From Roseomonas sp. (GTDB taxonomy: Bacteria; Pseudomonadota; Alphaproteobacteria; Acetobacterales; Acetobacteraceae), in the NCBI GenBank assembly GCA_020249505.1, contig JADCFN010000028.1, positions 62,001 to 126,000 of the forward strand: a stretch of DNA of 64,000 nt, in the 5' to 3' direction. The notes beneath the pieces are model-generated. The model saw only the letters and a list, made by a program, of their open reading frames with translations. It was not told the DNA's origin and made no database searches. Position 1 is the first letter of the stretch, and the number at the start of each line of letters is the position of its first letter. This document shows, piece by piece, positions 57,351-64,000 of the stretch. The translations under genes were made by a program, and so were the position numbers.

Positions 57351-57870
57351 CCCCATATATTATTGGGATACTTGTCTTTTTCTAGCCTGGATCAAGGATG
57401 AACAACGTAAATCTGGTGAAATGGATGGCGTCAGAGAGGTAATCGCGCGCCATAGAAAGCGGGAGCTTAAGATCATCACTTCTACCCTAACTACCGTGGA
57501 GGCACTCCAAAGTAAGCTACCGGTTGGTTTGGAGCGGCTGTTTGGGGATCTGATGAAGCGAGTTATTAGGATCGGTGTGGATGGCAAGGTTGCCGCCATG
57601 GCTCACGATATCCGGGATTTTTACGCTCGGAACGCGGCTCAGAATGCCGGTAAGACCGTCTCCACTCCAGATGCGATCCATCTCGCAACAGCCATTTTGT
57701 ACCGCGCTAGCGAGTTCCATACCTTCGACGATGGCAAGAGTAGCTCCAAATCTCTCGGATTGCTCACTTTGTCGGGTAATGTTGGCGGGCATCAGCTGGT
57801 AATATGCAAACCTCAGGCAAAAAATCCGCAACTCGACCTGCGAAGGCCGTCCAAAGCACCGCCAAATTAG
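57337..57870 (+). CDS. PIN-domain ribonuclease-like protein
   Basis: A 177-residue protein with the PIN fold: YYWDTCLFLAWI (Asp11), TLTTVEALQSK (Glu55), TPDAIHLATAIL (Asp112) and FHTFDDG (Asp131) give the four acidic metal ligands in VapC order. The start is ATG 57337, with GGAGG at 57324-57328, inside the preceding gene. After the PIN core there is a 40-residue tail. It is expected to be a magnesium-dependent RNase acting as toxin or effector. The large unknown partner gene in place of a VapB antitoxin is unusual. A/T-rich codons suggest acquisition by transfer. Confidence 0.85.
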   Translation: MNGADPIYYWDTCLFLAWIKDEQRKSGEMDGVREVIARHRKRELKIITSTLTTVEALQSKLPVGLERLFGDLMKRVIRIGVDGKVAAMAHDIRDFYARNAAQNAGKTVSTPDAIHLATAILYRASEFHTFDDGKSSSKSLGLLTLSGNVGGHQLVICKPQAKNPQLDLRRPSKAPPN

Positions 57871-57889
57871 CAAGGGAAATGAGAGTTCA

Positions 57890-57918
57890 TTGAACTACGT
57901 CAAACAATAGCGTAATTT
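57890..57918 (+). promoter_or_regulatory. Sigma-70-like promoter before mazG
   Basis: TTGAAC at 57890-57895 and TAATTT at 57913-57918 are separated by 17 bases, in an A/T-rich 80-base gap after the PIN gene. It would give a leader of about 25 bases before the mazG ATG. Confidence 0.45.
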
Positions 57919-57950
57919 ATTTTCCATAATATATCTTATGCGGGAATTAT

Positions 57951-58760
57951 ATGACCGAAACTCCGAGCCAAAATTCGTCTGAAGCCAGGCTCCGCGCCCT
58001 GCTCGCCATAATGGCGAAGCTGCGCGATCCCAATGGCGGCTGCCCGTGGGATTTGGTGCAGGATTTCGCCTCCATCGCGCCTTACACGATTGAGGAAGGC
58101 TATGAGGTCGCGGACGCCATCGCCGCCAATGACCCGGACAAGCTTCTGGATGAATTGGGCGATCTGCTGTTCCAGGTGGTCTATCACGCACAAATGGCGG
58201 CTGAGCGCGGCTGGTTCGGCTTTGCCGAGGTCGCAGCTTCCATATCTGACAAGATGATCCGCCGCCATCCTCATGTCTTTGGTGAGGAAGCCGCGCGCGA
58301 CGCCGCCGCCCAAACCCGGGCCTGGGAGGCACAAAAAGCCGCCGAACGCGCCGCGCGGGCGGAAAGCGGTGTGTTGGCGGGAATCCCGGATGGCCTCCCT
58401 GCCCTGACCCGCGCTGCCAAGCTCACACGCCGCGCCGCGCGCGTTGGCTTTGACTGGCCCGATGCCGGTGCGGTGCTGAATAAGCTGGAAGAAGAAGCGG
58501 GCGAACTCCGCGCCGAGCTGCAAGGCGCTGATAAGGCAAGACTTCAGGATGAGGTGGGCGATCTGCTTTTCGTGCTGGCCAATCTGGCGCGCAAGCTGGA
58601 TTTGGACCCGGAAGCGGCACTCCGCCACGCCAACCAGAAATTCACCCGCCGCTTTGGCCATATCGAAGAACAGGCTGATCTTGCGGGAAAAAGCCTGAAT
58701 GACATGAGCCTTGAGGAGATGGAGGCGCTGTGGGTGCAGGCAAAGCGCGGCGAGAAGTAA
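57951..58760 (+). CDS. mazG: Nucleoside triphosphate pyrophosphohydrolase MazG
   Basis: A 269-residue protein with two tandem MazG repeats. Each has the EExxE-ExxD metal site: EEGYEVADAI with DELGDLLFQVVYHAQ in the first repeat (about residues 45-80), and EEEAGELRAEL with DEVGDLLFVLANLARKL in the second (about 180-220). It hydrolyses NTPs, including non-canonical ones, to the monophosphate, and in E. coli lowers ppGpp and antagonises MazEF action. No mazEF genes are adjacent. It converges with greB, separated by 34 bases. Confidence 0.94.
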   Translation: MTETPSQNSSEARLRALLAIMAKLRDPNGGCPWDLVQDFASIAPYTIEEGYEVADAIAANDPDKLLDELGDLLFQVVYHAQMAAERGWFGFAEVAASISDKMIRRHPHVFGEEAARDAAAQTRAWEAQKAAERAARAESGVLAGIPDGLPALTRAAKLTRRAARVGFDWPDAGAVLNKLEEEAGELRAELQGADKARLQDEVGDLLFVLANLARKLDLDPEAALRHANQKFTRRFGHIEEQADLAGKSLNDMSLEEMEALWVQAKRGEK

Positions 58761-58794
58761 GGAAACGCTCCCAATCATCTGAAATTACGATATT

Positions 58795-59328
58795 TTAGGC
58801 TTCAGGATAGTTGATCCCCACCACCTCAATCTCCTCCATCCCGGCAGGCGTGCGGAGCCGTCGCATATCACCCACCCGCGCCCCCAAAAGCGCCCGCGCG
58901 ACCGGCGCCACCCAGGAAATCCGCCCAGCCTCGGCCTCAGCCTCATCCACGCCGACAATGGTGATGGTCACCTCGGCATCATCGGACGCGCGGGCATAGG
59001 TCACGCTGGCGCCGAAAAACACCTGGTCGCGGCGCGTCTGCTGCGCCGGGTCCACCACCTGCACCTTTTCCAGCCGCTTGGTCAGGAAGCGCACGCGCCG
59101 GTCAATCTCACGCAGCCGCCGCTTGCCATATTGGTAATCCGCATTCTCCGACCGATCCCCAAGCGCCGCCGCCCAGGAGACGATATCCACCACCTTCGGG
59201 CGTTCCTCCTCCCAAAGTCGCTTGACCTCGGCACGCAAGGCGGCGGCGCCGGCGGGGGTCATGTAAAAAGGCGTGCCTGGGGGCAGGCCGGGCGGGCCTG
59301 CCTCCTCATCCTCATCAGCACCATTCAT
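58795..59328 (-). CDS. greB: Transcription elongation factor GreB
   Basis: A 177-residue cleavage factor that rescues backtracked RNA polymerase. After an acidic N-terminus (MNGADEDEEAG) the coiled coil runs from MTPAGAAALRAEVKRLWEEE through DRSENADYQYGKRRLREIDR, with the acidic tip residues in GDRSENADY. The RRDQVFFGASVTY motif distinguishes GreB from GreA. The C-terminal FKBP-like domain follows. The start is ATG 59328, overlapping the IMPase stop by 4 bases. Confidence 0.92.
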   Translation of the reverse strand: MNGADEDEEAGPPGLPPGTPFYMTPAGAAALRAEVKRLWEEERPKVVDIVSWAAALGDRSENADYQYGKRRLREIDRRVRFLTKRLEKVQVVDPAQQTRRDQVFFGASVTYARASDDAEVTITIVGVDEAEAEAGRISWVAPVARALLGARVGDMRRLRTPAGMEEIEVVGINYPEA

Positions 59329-60155
59329 GGGGTGAAAAGCGCGTCCTGAGCGGCTTCCCAACTGGCGCGGTCAGGGGCGCAGATCAGCCCGCCGCTGGTC
59401 AGATGCGGGCCATAGGCGCTGCCATCAAAGCGCGCGGAATGCCCGCCGGCTTCGCGGTGCAGCAACCAGCCCGGCGCATGATCCCAGGGCATCAGCTTGT
59501 TATAGACCAGCAAATGCGCATGACCGCCGGCGGCCAGCCGATATTCATGCGCGGCGCAGCGATAGGAAACCGTGGCCGCCAGGCGCGGTAGCCGACTGGT
59601 CACGCGGGTCTTCAGCGGCTCGGGCATATAACCCCAGGAAATCGCGGCCACCATATCGCCCGGCGCGGCGGGGGCGGCCACGCGCAAATCGGCAAAGTGG
59701 CGCCCTTCCCCATCCGCGAGCCAAGCCCCCTGCCCGCGCAAGGCTATCGCCGTGTCATCCCCCAGCGGGTCATGGATCCAGGCGCCGATGATCTCACCCC
59801 GCCTGATCGCTGCCGCCATGCAGCCAAACAGAGGCACCCCAGCAGCAAAATTCGCTGTGCCATCCACCGGGTCCACCACAAAGGCCAATTCCGCATCAGC
59901 AAGCTGCCCGAGCAGCGAAGGATCAGCCGCAGTCGCTTCCTCCCCCACCACCACGCAGCCGGGAAAAAGCTTGTGCAGTCCGGCGGTGATGACCCGCTCC
60001 GCGGCCTCATCCGCATCGGTTACCAGATCGAGCGGGCCGGTCTTGCTCCGCACCGCATCCGCGCCCAGGCGGCGAAAGCGCGGCAGGATTTCCGCCCGCG
60101 AGGCCTCACGCAGCAGTAAGGCCAGATCGGCGGCTTGCGAGGCTGAAATACTCAT
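59325..60155 (-). CDS. Inositol monophosphatase family protein
   Basis: A 276-residue magnesium-dependent phosphatase of the SuhB/IMPase/CysQ superfamily. The metal ligands appear in order: the Glu pair in VGEEATA near residue 72, the core DPVDGTANFAAG near residue 94, and the late WDHAPGWLLHREAGG near residue 224. Substrate could be inositol phosphate, histidinol phosphate or phosphoadenosine phosphate; the sequence does not decide. It overlaps both hflX and greB by 4 bases in one minus-strand operon. Confidence 0.9.
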   Translation of the reverse strand: MSISASQAADLALLLREASRAEILPRFRRLGADAVRSKTGPLDLVTDADEAAERVITAGLHKLFPGCVVVGEEATAADPSLLGQLADAELAFVVDPVDGTANFAAGVPLFGCMAAAIRRGEIIGAWIHDPLGDDTAIALRGQGAWLADGEGRHFADLRVAAPAAPGDMVAAISWGYMPEPLKTRVTSRLPRLAATVSYRCAAHEYRLAAGGHAHLLVYNKLMPWDHAPGWLLHREAGGHSARFDGSAYGPHLTSGGLICAPDRASWEAAQDALFTP

Positions 60156-61474
60156 TTCTGGCCCCTGCTTTCAAACCGCGCGCGGTCCATCGGCGAAAGC
60201 CGCACTTTCAGCCGCACGGCATCATCGGAATCCTGGCGTTCCAGCACCTCACCATGGGCATGCAGCCAGGCAATGGCGGCACCATCGGAAGGCGGCAGGG
60301 CGACATCAATCACGACAAGCTGCGCCGAAAGCCGCGCATCAATCGCCGCGCGCAAGGCGGGCAGCCCCTCCCCGGTCAGGGCCGAGACCGCCACCGCATC
60401 CGGGCTCCGGCGTTCCACCGCATCAATCCCGCCCAAAAGATCGGCCTTGTTCAGCACTTCCACAACGCGGTCGGGCCAAGCCTCATCCAATGTCGCGTCT
60501 CCGCCATCCGCCATGGCTTCCAAAACGCCCAACACATCGGCACGCTGCGCCGCGCTATCGGGGTGGGCGATGTCGCGCACATGCAAAATCAGATCTGCGG
60601 CGGCGACTTCTTCCAAAGTGGCGCGGAAGGCTTCCACTAATTGCGTCGGCAGGTCTGAAATGAAGCCCACCGTATCGGAAAGGATCACATTTCGCCCCGA
60701 TGGAAGTTTTATGGCGCGCATGGTGGGATCAAGTGTGGCGAATAGCTGATCCTGCGCATAGACCCCTGCCCCGGTCAGCGCATTGAACAGCGTTGACTTG
60801 CCGGCATTGGTATATCCCACCAGCGCCACCACCGGATAAGGCACGCGTTCACGCGCGCGCCGATGCAGGCCGCGCGTCCGCCGCACCTGATCCAATTCGC
60901 GCTTGAGCCGCACAATGCGGTCCCCGATCAGCCGCCGGTCAATTTCGATCTGGCTTTCCCCAGGACCGCCCAAAAAGCCGAAGCCGCCGCGCTGGCGTTC
61001 CAGGTGCGTCCAGGACCTGACAAGCCGGGTGCGCTGATACTCCAGATGCGCCAATTCCACCTGCAGGCTGCCTTCGCGCGTGCGGGCCCTTTCGCCAAAA
61101 ATCTCCAGAATAAGGCCGGTACGATCAATCACCTTGCAGCCCCAGGCGCGTTCCAGATTGCGCTGCTGCACGGGGCTGAGTGCCGCATCCACAATCACCA
61201 CGCCGACCTGCTGGTCATGCAGCGCCCTTTTCTCCATCTCCACCTGCCCTTCACCCATCAGGGTGGAAGGCCGCCTTTCACGCAGCGGATGGATCGCGGA
61301 ATGGACGATGGTAACGCCGATGGAAGCGGCAAGACCTATCGCCTCCGCAAGCCTGGCTTCGGCCGCGCGTTTCCCGCCTACATCGCCAATGGCGCTGCGG
61401 GAGGGCTTCTCAAAAGGAAGGATGACGGCGGCGCGGGTGGGTCGCCCGGCGCCCTGTTCAGTTTCCGCCGTCAG
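60152..61474 (-). CDS. hflX: Ribosome-associated GTPase HflX (apparent CTG start)
   Basis: A 440-residue translational GTPase if read from CTG 61474; the first ATG of the frame is only at 61258 and would give a 368-residue form lacking most of the N-terminal domain. The 72 upstream codons encode typical HflX sequence ([15 protein letters not shown], then [11 protein letters not shown]), so they are coding. No ATG, GTG or TTG occurs between the in-frame stop at 61478 and 61258. The glycine-rich motif [17 protein letters not shown]-loop [14 protein letters not shown] and NKAD follow. HflX splits stalled ribosomes. It overlaps hfq by 17 bases, so coupled re-initiation is likely. Confidence 0.88.
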   Translation of the reverse strand: MTAETEQGAGRPTRAAVILPFEKPSRSAIGDVGGKRAAEARLAEAIGLAASIGVTIVHSAIHPLRERRPSTLMGEGQVEMEKRALHDQQVGVVIVDAALSPVQQRNLERAWGCKVIDRTGLILEIFGERARTREGSLQVELAHLEYQRTRLVRSWTHLERQRGGFGFLGGPGESQIEIDRRLIGDRIVRLKRELDQVRRTRGLHRRARERVPYPVVALVGYTNAGKSTLFNALTGAGVYAQDQLFATLDPTMRAIKLPSGRNVILSDTVGFISDLPTQLVEAFRATLEEVAAADLILHVRDIAHPDSAAQRADVLGVLEAMADGGDATLDEAWPDRVVEVLNKADLLGGIDAVERRSPDAVAVSALTGEGLPALRAAIDARLSAQLVVIDVALPPSDGAAIAWLHAHGEVLERQDSDDAVRLKVRLSPMDRARFESRGQK

Positions 61475-61781
61475 AAATCACCTCTCGCTGCAAGGTGAGC
61501 CGCGTTTCCGAAGCGGGGGCGCCTGGCGCCACGGCACCCGGGGCCGCCGGCACGCCATCAAACAGCGAAATCGGCGCGCCCGGCATGACAGTGCTGATCG
61601 CATGCTTGTAGACAAGCTGCGTATGGCCATCGCGGCGCAGCAGCACCGAGAAATTGTCAAACCAGGTGATGATGCCCTGCAATTTGACGCCATTCACCAG
61701 AAATACCGTGACGGGCGTCTTGGATTTGCGAACGTGATTCAGGAAGACATCCTGCACGTTCTGGGACTTTTCAGCGGCCAT
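61458..61781 (-). CDS. hfq: RNA chaperone Hfq
   Basis: A 107-residue Sm-like protein that mediates sRNA-mRNA pairing. Sm1 ([20 protein letters not shown]) and Sm2 ([10 protein letters not shown]) are intact, with the proximal-face residues in YKHA. It has an Ala/Pro/Gly-rich C-terminal tail of about 35 residues, longer than in many alphaproteobacteria. AGAAGGA precedes the ATG. The ntrX-dat-HAD-hfq-hflX order is conserved in the class. The candidate sRNA at 46940-47031 would be a natural client. Confidence 0.96.
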   Translation of the reverse strand: MAAEKSQNVQDVFLNHVRKSKTPVTVFLVNGVKLQGIITWFDNFSVLLRRDGHTQLVYKHAISTVMPGAPISLFDGVPAAPGAVAPGAPASETRLTLQREVISDGGN

Positions 61782-61868
61782 GGGACCGGTCCTTCTTTTT
61801 GCTGGTCACCGACCAGACGCGGTCCGGCGAAAACCATTTCCGGCCGCCGGCAGGCACAGTTTGGCATG

Positions 61869-62525
61869 TCAGGCTGGTTTGACAAGTGTCGAAAGCGCAA
61901 CCGCAAGTACATGGCAATCGGCAAACACCTGATCCGCCCCCGCCGCGGCAATGCCGCCATCATGCGCGGCATCCCCCATTAATACGGCACGCAACCCAGC
62001 AGCGCGCGCTGCCTGCATATCCAGCGCAGTATCACCGACATACCAGATATCCAGCGCGGGGCTGAGGCCAAGGGATTGCAAGGCCATCAAAATAGGTGCG
62101 GGGTCTGGCTTATCCGCCGCCGCATCGCCCGCGCCAATCAGCGGGCCGAAATGCCTATCCCAGCCAAGATGCGCGGCTTCGGCGCGGAGCAAAGGCCCTT
62201 GCTTGTTGGAAACCACCCCCATGGGCAAGCGCCCTGCCCCGGCTTCCAGTGCCGCCGCCGCACCGGGCATGGGGGTCAGCACCTGCAAATGGCAGGCGCG
62301 CACCTCGGCATAGAAGATATCGCGCGCCCTTTCCCATTCGCCGCCAAACAATTCCGGGAAGCTTTCGCGCAAGGCACGGCGCACATTGGCCAGCACCTGG
62401 GTGCGATCCCAAAGCGGCAGACCGAATTCCCGGAAGGCAGCATTCAGCCCGGCCTCAATCGCGGCCCATCCATCCACCAGCGTATTGTCCCAATCAAACA
62501 GGATGGCGCGCGGGGCGGTATTCAT
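61869..62525 (-). CDS. HAD-superfamily phosphatase, phosphoglycolate-phosphatase-like
   Basis: A 218-residue HAD hydrolase. The nucleophile motif is FDWDNTLVDG near residue 12, motif II is VVSNKQG near residue 107, the lysine is in ADKPDPAPI, and motif IV is VGDTALDMQAARAAG. A helical cap domain lies between motifs I and II. It resembles Gph, which removes 2-phosphoglycolate, but other sugar phosphates are possible. It overlaps dat by 4 bases and is separated from hfq by 87 bases. Confidence 0.87.
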   Translation of the reverse strand: MNTAPRAILFDWDNTLVDGWAAIEAGLNAAFREFGLPLWDRTQVLANVRRALRESFPELFGGEWERARDIFYAEVRACHLQVLTPMPGAAAALEAGAGRLPMGVVSNKQGPLLRAEAAHLGWDRHFGPLIGAGDAAADKPDPAPILMALQSLGLSPALDIWYVGDTALDMQAARAAGLRAVLMGDAAHDGGIAAAGADQVFADCHVLAVALSTLVKPA

Positions 62526-63394
62526 GCCGCGTTGCGCATCGCACCCTTCACATGGCGGGCAAAAATCTCAAACAGCTTGCGCACCACGGGGCCCACCTGC
62601 CCATCCCCCACCGGCACGCCATCAATCTTCGTGATCGGCTTCACGAAGGACGTGGCGGAGGTAATGAAAGCCTCCCGCGCATGGCGGAGTTCTTCCATGG
62701 AAAATGCGCGTTCTTCAAAGGCAATGCCGGCATCGCGCAATTCCGCCATTAGTGCCGCGCGGGTGCAACCGGGCAGGATGGCGTCGCTCAAGGGCCGGGT
62801 GCGGATGGTGCCTGACGCATCCACAATCCAAAAACTGGTCGCTGCCCCCTCGGTCACCATGCCGGAGGCTTCGTCATACAGCACCGCCTCAATGGCGCCC
62901 TTTTCGCGCGCTGCCTGACGCGCCAGGCAATTCGGCAGGAGATTGACGGTTTTGATATCGCAGCGCGCCCAGCGGAGGTCCGGCATGGTGATCGCCGCCG
63001 CCCCCCAGCGATCCACATTGGTGGGGTAAGGCGCGATGCGCTTCACCGTCACCACCAGGGCGGGTGCGATGGGCTTGTTCGGAAAGGCATGATCCCGCCG
63101 CGCCACGCCGCGTGTGACTTGCATGTAAAGCAGGCCTTCGGTCACGCGATTGCGCCTGGCCACTTCGCGCAGCACCATCCGAAGAGAGGCGCGCGGCATC
63201 GGCATGGGCAGCTGAATTTCGCGCAGGGACCGTTCCAGGCGATCAAGGTGCAAATCCTCATCAATGAAACGGCCATCGAACAGATGCACCACCTCATAAA
63301 TGCCATCGCCGAATTGATAGCCGCGATCTTCGATATTCACCGACGCATCGGGCTGCGGCACATAGCGGCCATTCACATAGGCGATGCGTGACAT
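62522..63394 (-). CDS. D-amino-acid transaminase / class IV aminotransferase
   Basis: A 290-residue fold-type IV PLP enzyme. The start MSRIAYVNGRYVPQPDASVNI leads into the GYQFGDGIYEVVHLFDG segment typical of D-alanine aminotransferase. The PLP lysine lies in DIKTVNLLPN near residue 145, and MVTEGAATSFWI and LPGCTRAALM complete the cofactor site. It supplies D-Glu or D-Ala to cell-wall synthesis in most relatives; a branched-chain aminotransferase activity cannot be excluded. It sits between ntrX and the HAD gene as in other alphaproteobacteria. Confidence 0.9.
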   Translation of the reverse strand: MSRIAYVNGRYVPQPDASVNIEDRGYQFGDGIYEVVHLFDGRFIDEDLHLDRLERSLREIQLPMPMPRASLRMVLREVARRNRVTEGLLYMQVTRGVARRDHAFPNKPIAPALVVTVKRIAPYPTNVDRWGAAAITMPDLRWARCDIKTVNLLPNCLARQAAREKGAIEAVLYDEASGMVTEGAATSFWIVDASGTIRTRPLSDAILPGCTRAALMAELRDAGIAFEERAFSMEELRHAREAFITSATSFVKPITKIDGVPVGDGQVGPVVRKLFEIFARHVKGAMRNAA

Positions 63395-63403
63395 GGGGCT
63401 ACC

Positions 63404-64000
63404 TCAAGTGGTGGGGGTTGAAGGCGCACGGTCTTCCGCCTGTACGCCGAGGAATTTCAGCTTGCGATGCAAGGCGCTTCTTTCCATGCCGACGAAATTC
63501 GCGGTCCGGCTGATATTGCCGCCAAAGCGCAGCAATTGCGCTTCCAGATATTGGCGTTCAAACACTTCCCGCGCATCGCGCAGCGGCAGGGTCATGATCT
63601 CAGACCCGCGATCAAGTGTCAGCACCGCAGGCGCGGCGGCACCAATTTGGGGCGGCAGCATTTCCGGGCGGATCGCTTCCCGGCTTTCCCCCGGCGCCAT
63701 GATCAGCAGCCAATCCATCAGATTGCGCAATTCGCGCACATTGCCCGGCCAATCATAGGCCTGCATGGCGGCAAGTGTGTCTTCCGATAATTCGCGCGGC
63801 GCCATGCCCGTGGTCTCAATGGCGCGGGCCATGAAATGCCGCGCGAAAAGCGGCACATCTTCCCGCCTTTCCTTGAGCGGCGGCACACGGATCGGCACTA
63901 CGGCCAGGCGATAAAACAAATCCTCCCGAAAGCGCCCGGCGGCGATTTCAGTGGCAAGGTCGCGATTGGTGGTGGCGATCACGCGCACATCCACCTTGAC
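63404..64000 (-). CDS. ntrX: NtrX-type sigma-54 response regulator (N-terminus outside window)
   Basis: The last roughly 198 residues of an NtrC-family activator; the frame is still open at base 64000. Visible are the end of the sigma-54 AAA+ domain (IATTNRDL, FREDLFYRLAVVPIRVPPL and the sensor-2 segment WPGNVRELRNLMDWLL) and the C-terminal Fis-type helix-turn-helix (ISRTANFVGMERSALHRKLKFLG). The position before dat, hfq and hflX and the C-terminal sequence fit NtrX, partner of the NtrY kinase in nitrogen and redox control. The receiver domain should lie beyond the window. Confidence 0.88.
   Translation of the reverse strand, partial: VKVDVRVIATTNRDLATEIAAGRFREDLFYRLAVVPIRVPPLKERREDVPLFARHFMARAIETTGMAPRELSEDTLAAMQAYDWPGNVRELRNLMDWLLIMAPGESREAIRPEMLPPQIGAAAPAVLTLDRGSEIMTLPLRDAREVFERQYLEAQLLRFGGNISRTANFVGMERSALHRKLKFLGVQAEDRAPSTPTT

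Overview
The window reads as chromosomal DNA of an alphaproteobacterium, most likely Rhodospirillales and probably Acetobacteraceae (Roseomonas-like). The basis is high G+C, the gene order ntrX-dat-HAD-hfq-hflX, a DUF1467 gene beside rnj and proS, a complete 14-gene nuo operon in alphaproteobacterial order followed by birA-coaX-rnj, and a short alphaproteobacterial-type ProS. The genus is an inference from gene content.

Layout. 1-1545: end of a branched-chain amino-acid (liv) permease operon with a terminator. 1731-7821: an oligopeptide/nickel-type ABC importer (two ATPases, binding protein, two permeases) with a Ser/Thr-phosphatase-like gene overlapping its end. 7822-8252: A/T-rich debris with an IS3-family fossil. 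8253-13972: a compact (about 5.7 kb) integrated element at the 3' end of tRNA-Ser(TGA), with a P4-type integrase, an AlpA-like regulator, a Toprim protein, an unknown protein, a DUF3987 helicase-like protein, inverted clusters of 9-bp iterons, a LexA-type box and integrase arm-like repeats. 14097-20433: MmgE/PrpD, then cell-wall genes (MltB- and RlpA-like lipoproteins, a DacA/DacC carboxypeptidase) leading into tmk-holB. 20459-23607: metG-tatD-MBL hydrolase. 23726-28668: proteostasis block clpP-clpX-lon and hup. 28738-28957: tRNA-Val and tRNA-Asp. 29150-43322: nuoA-N (complex I). 43349-50455: birA-coaX-rnj-DUF1467, a gap holding a candidate small RNA, then proS-lolC/E-lolD. 50458-52734 (minus): HupE/UreJ, a GST and a Bug/TctC binding protein. 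52995-56444: dnaE. 56529-57870: a two-gene cassette (unknown protein plus PIN-domain nuclease). 57951-58760: mazG. 58795-64000 (minus): ntrX (cut by the window edge)-dat-HAD-hfq-hflX-IMPase-greB.

Most of the window is conserved housekeeping in tightly overlapping operons. The accessory material that deserves attention is (i) the minimal tRNA-Ser element, which has integration, replication-like and SOS-type control signals but no structural or obvious cargo genes, (ii) the unknown-protein/PIN cassette between dnaE and mazG, and (iii) a candidate intergenic small RNA with C-rich, anti-Shine-Dalgarno-like loops between DUF1467 and proS.

Start codons were re-chosen where the longest open frame was not convincing: HU, nuoA, B, C, J, K and N, lolD, hupE, dnaE, greB, the integrase and the element genes. 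HflX appears to extend 72 codons upstream of its first ATG into hfq, and its only visible start there is CTG.
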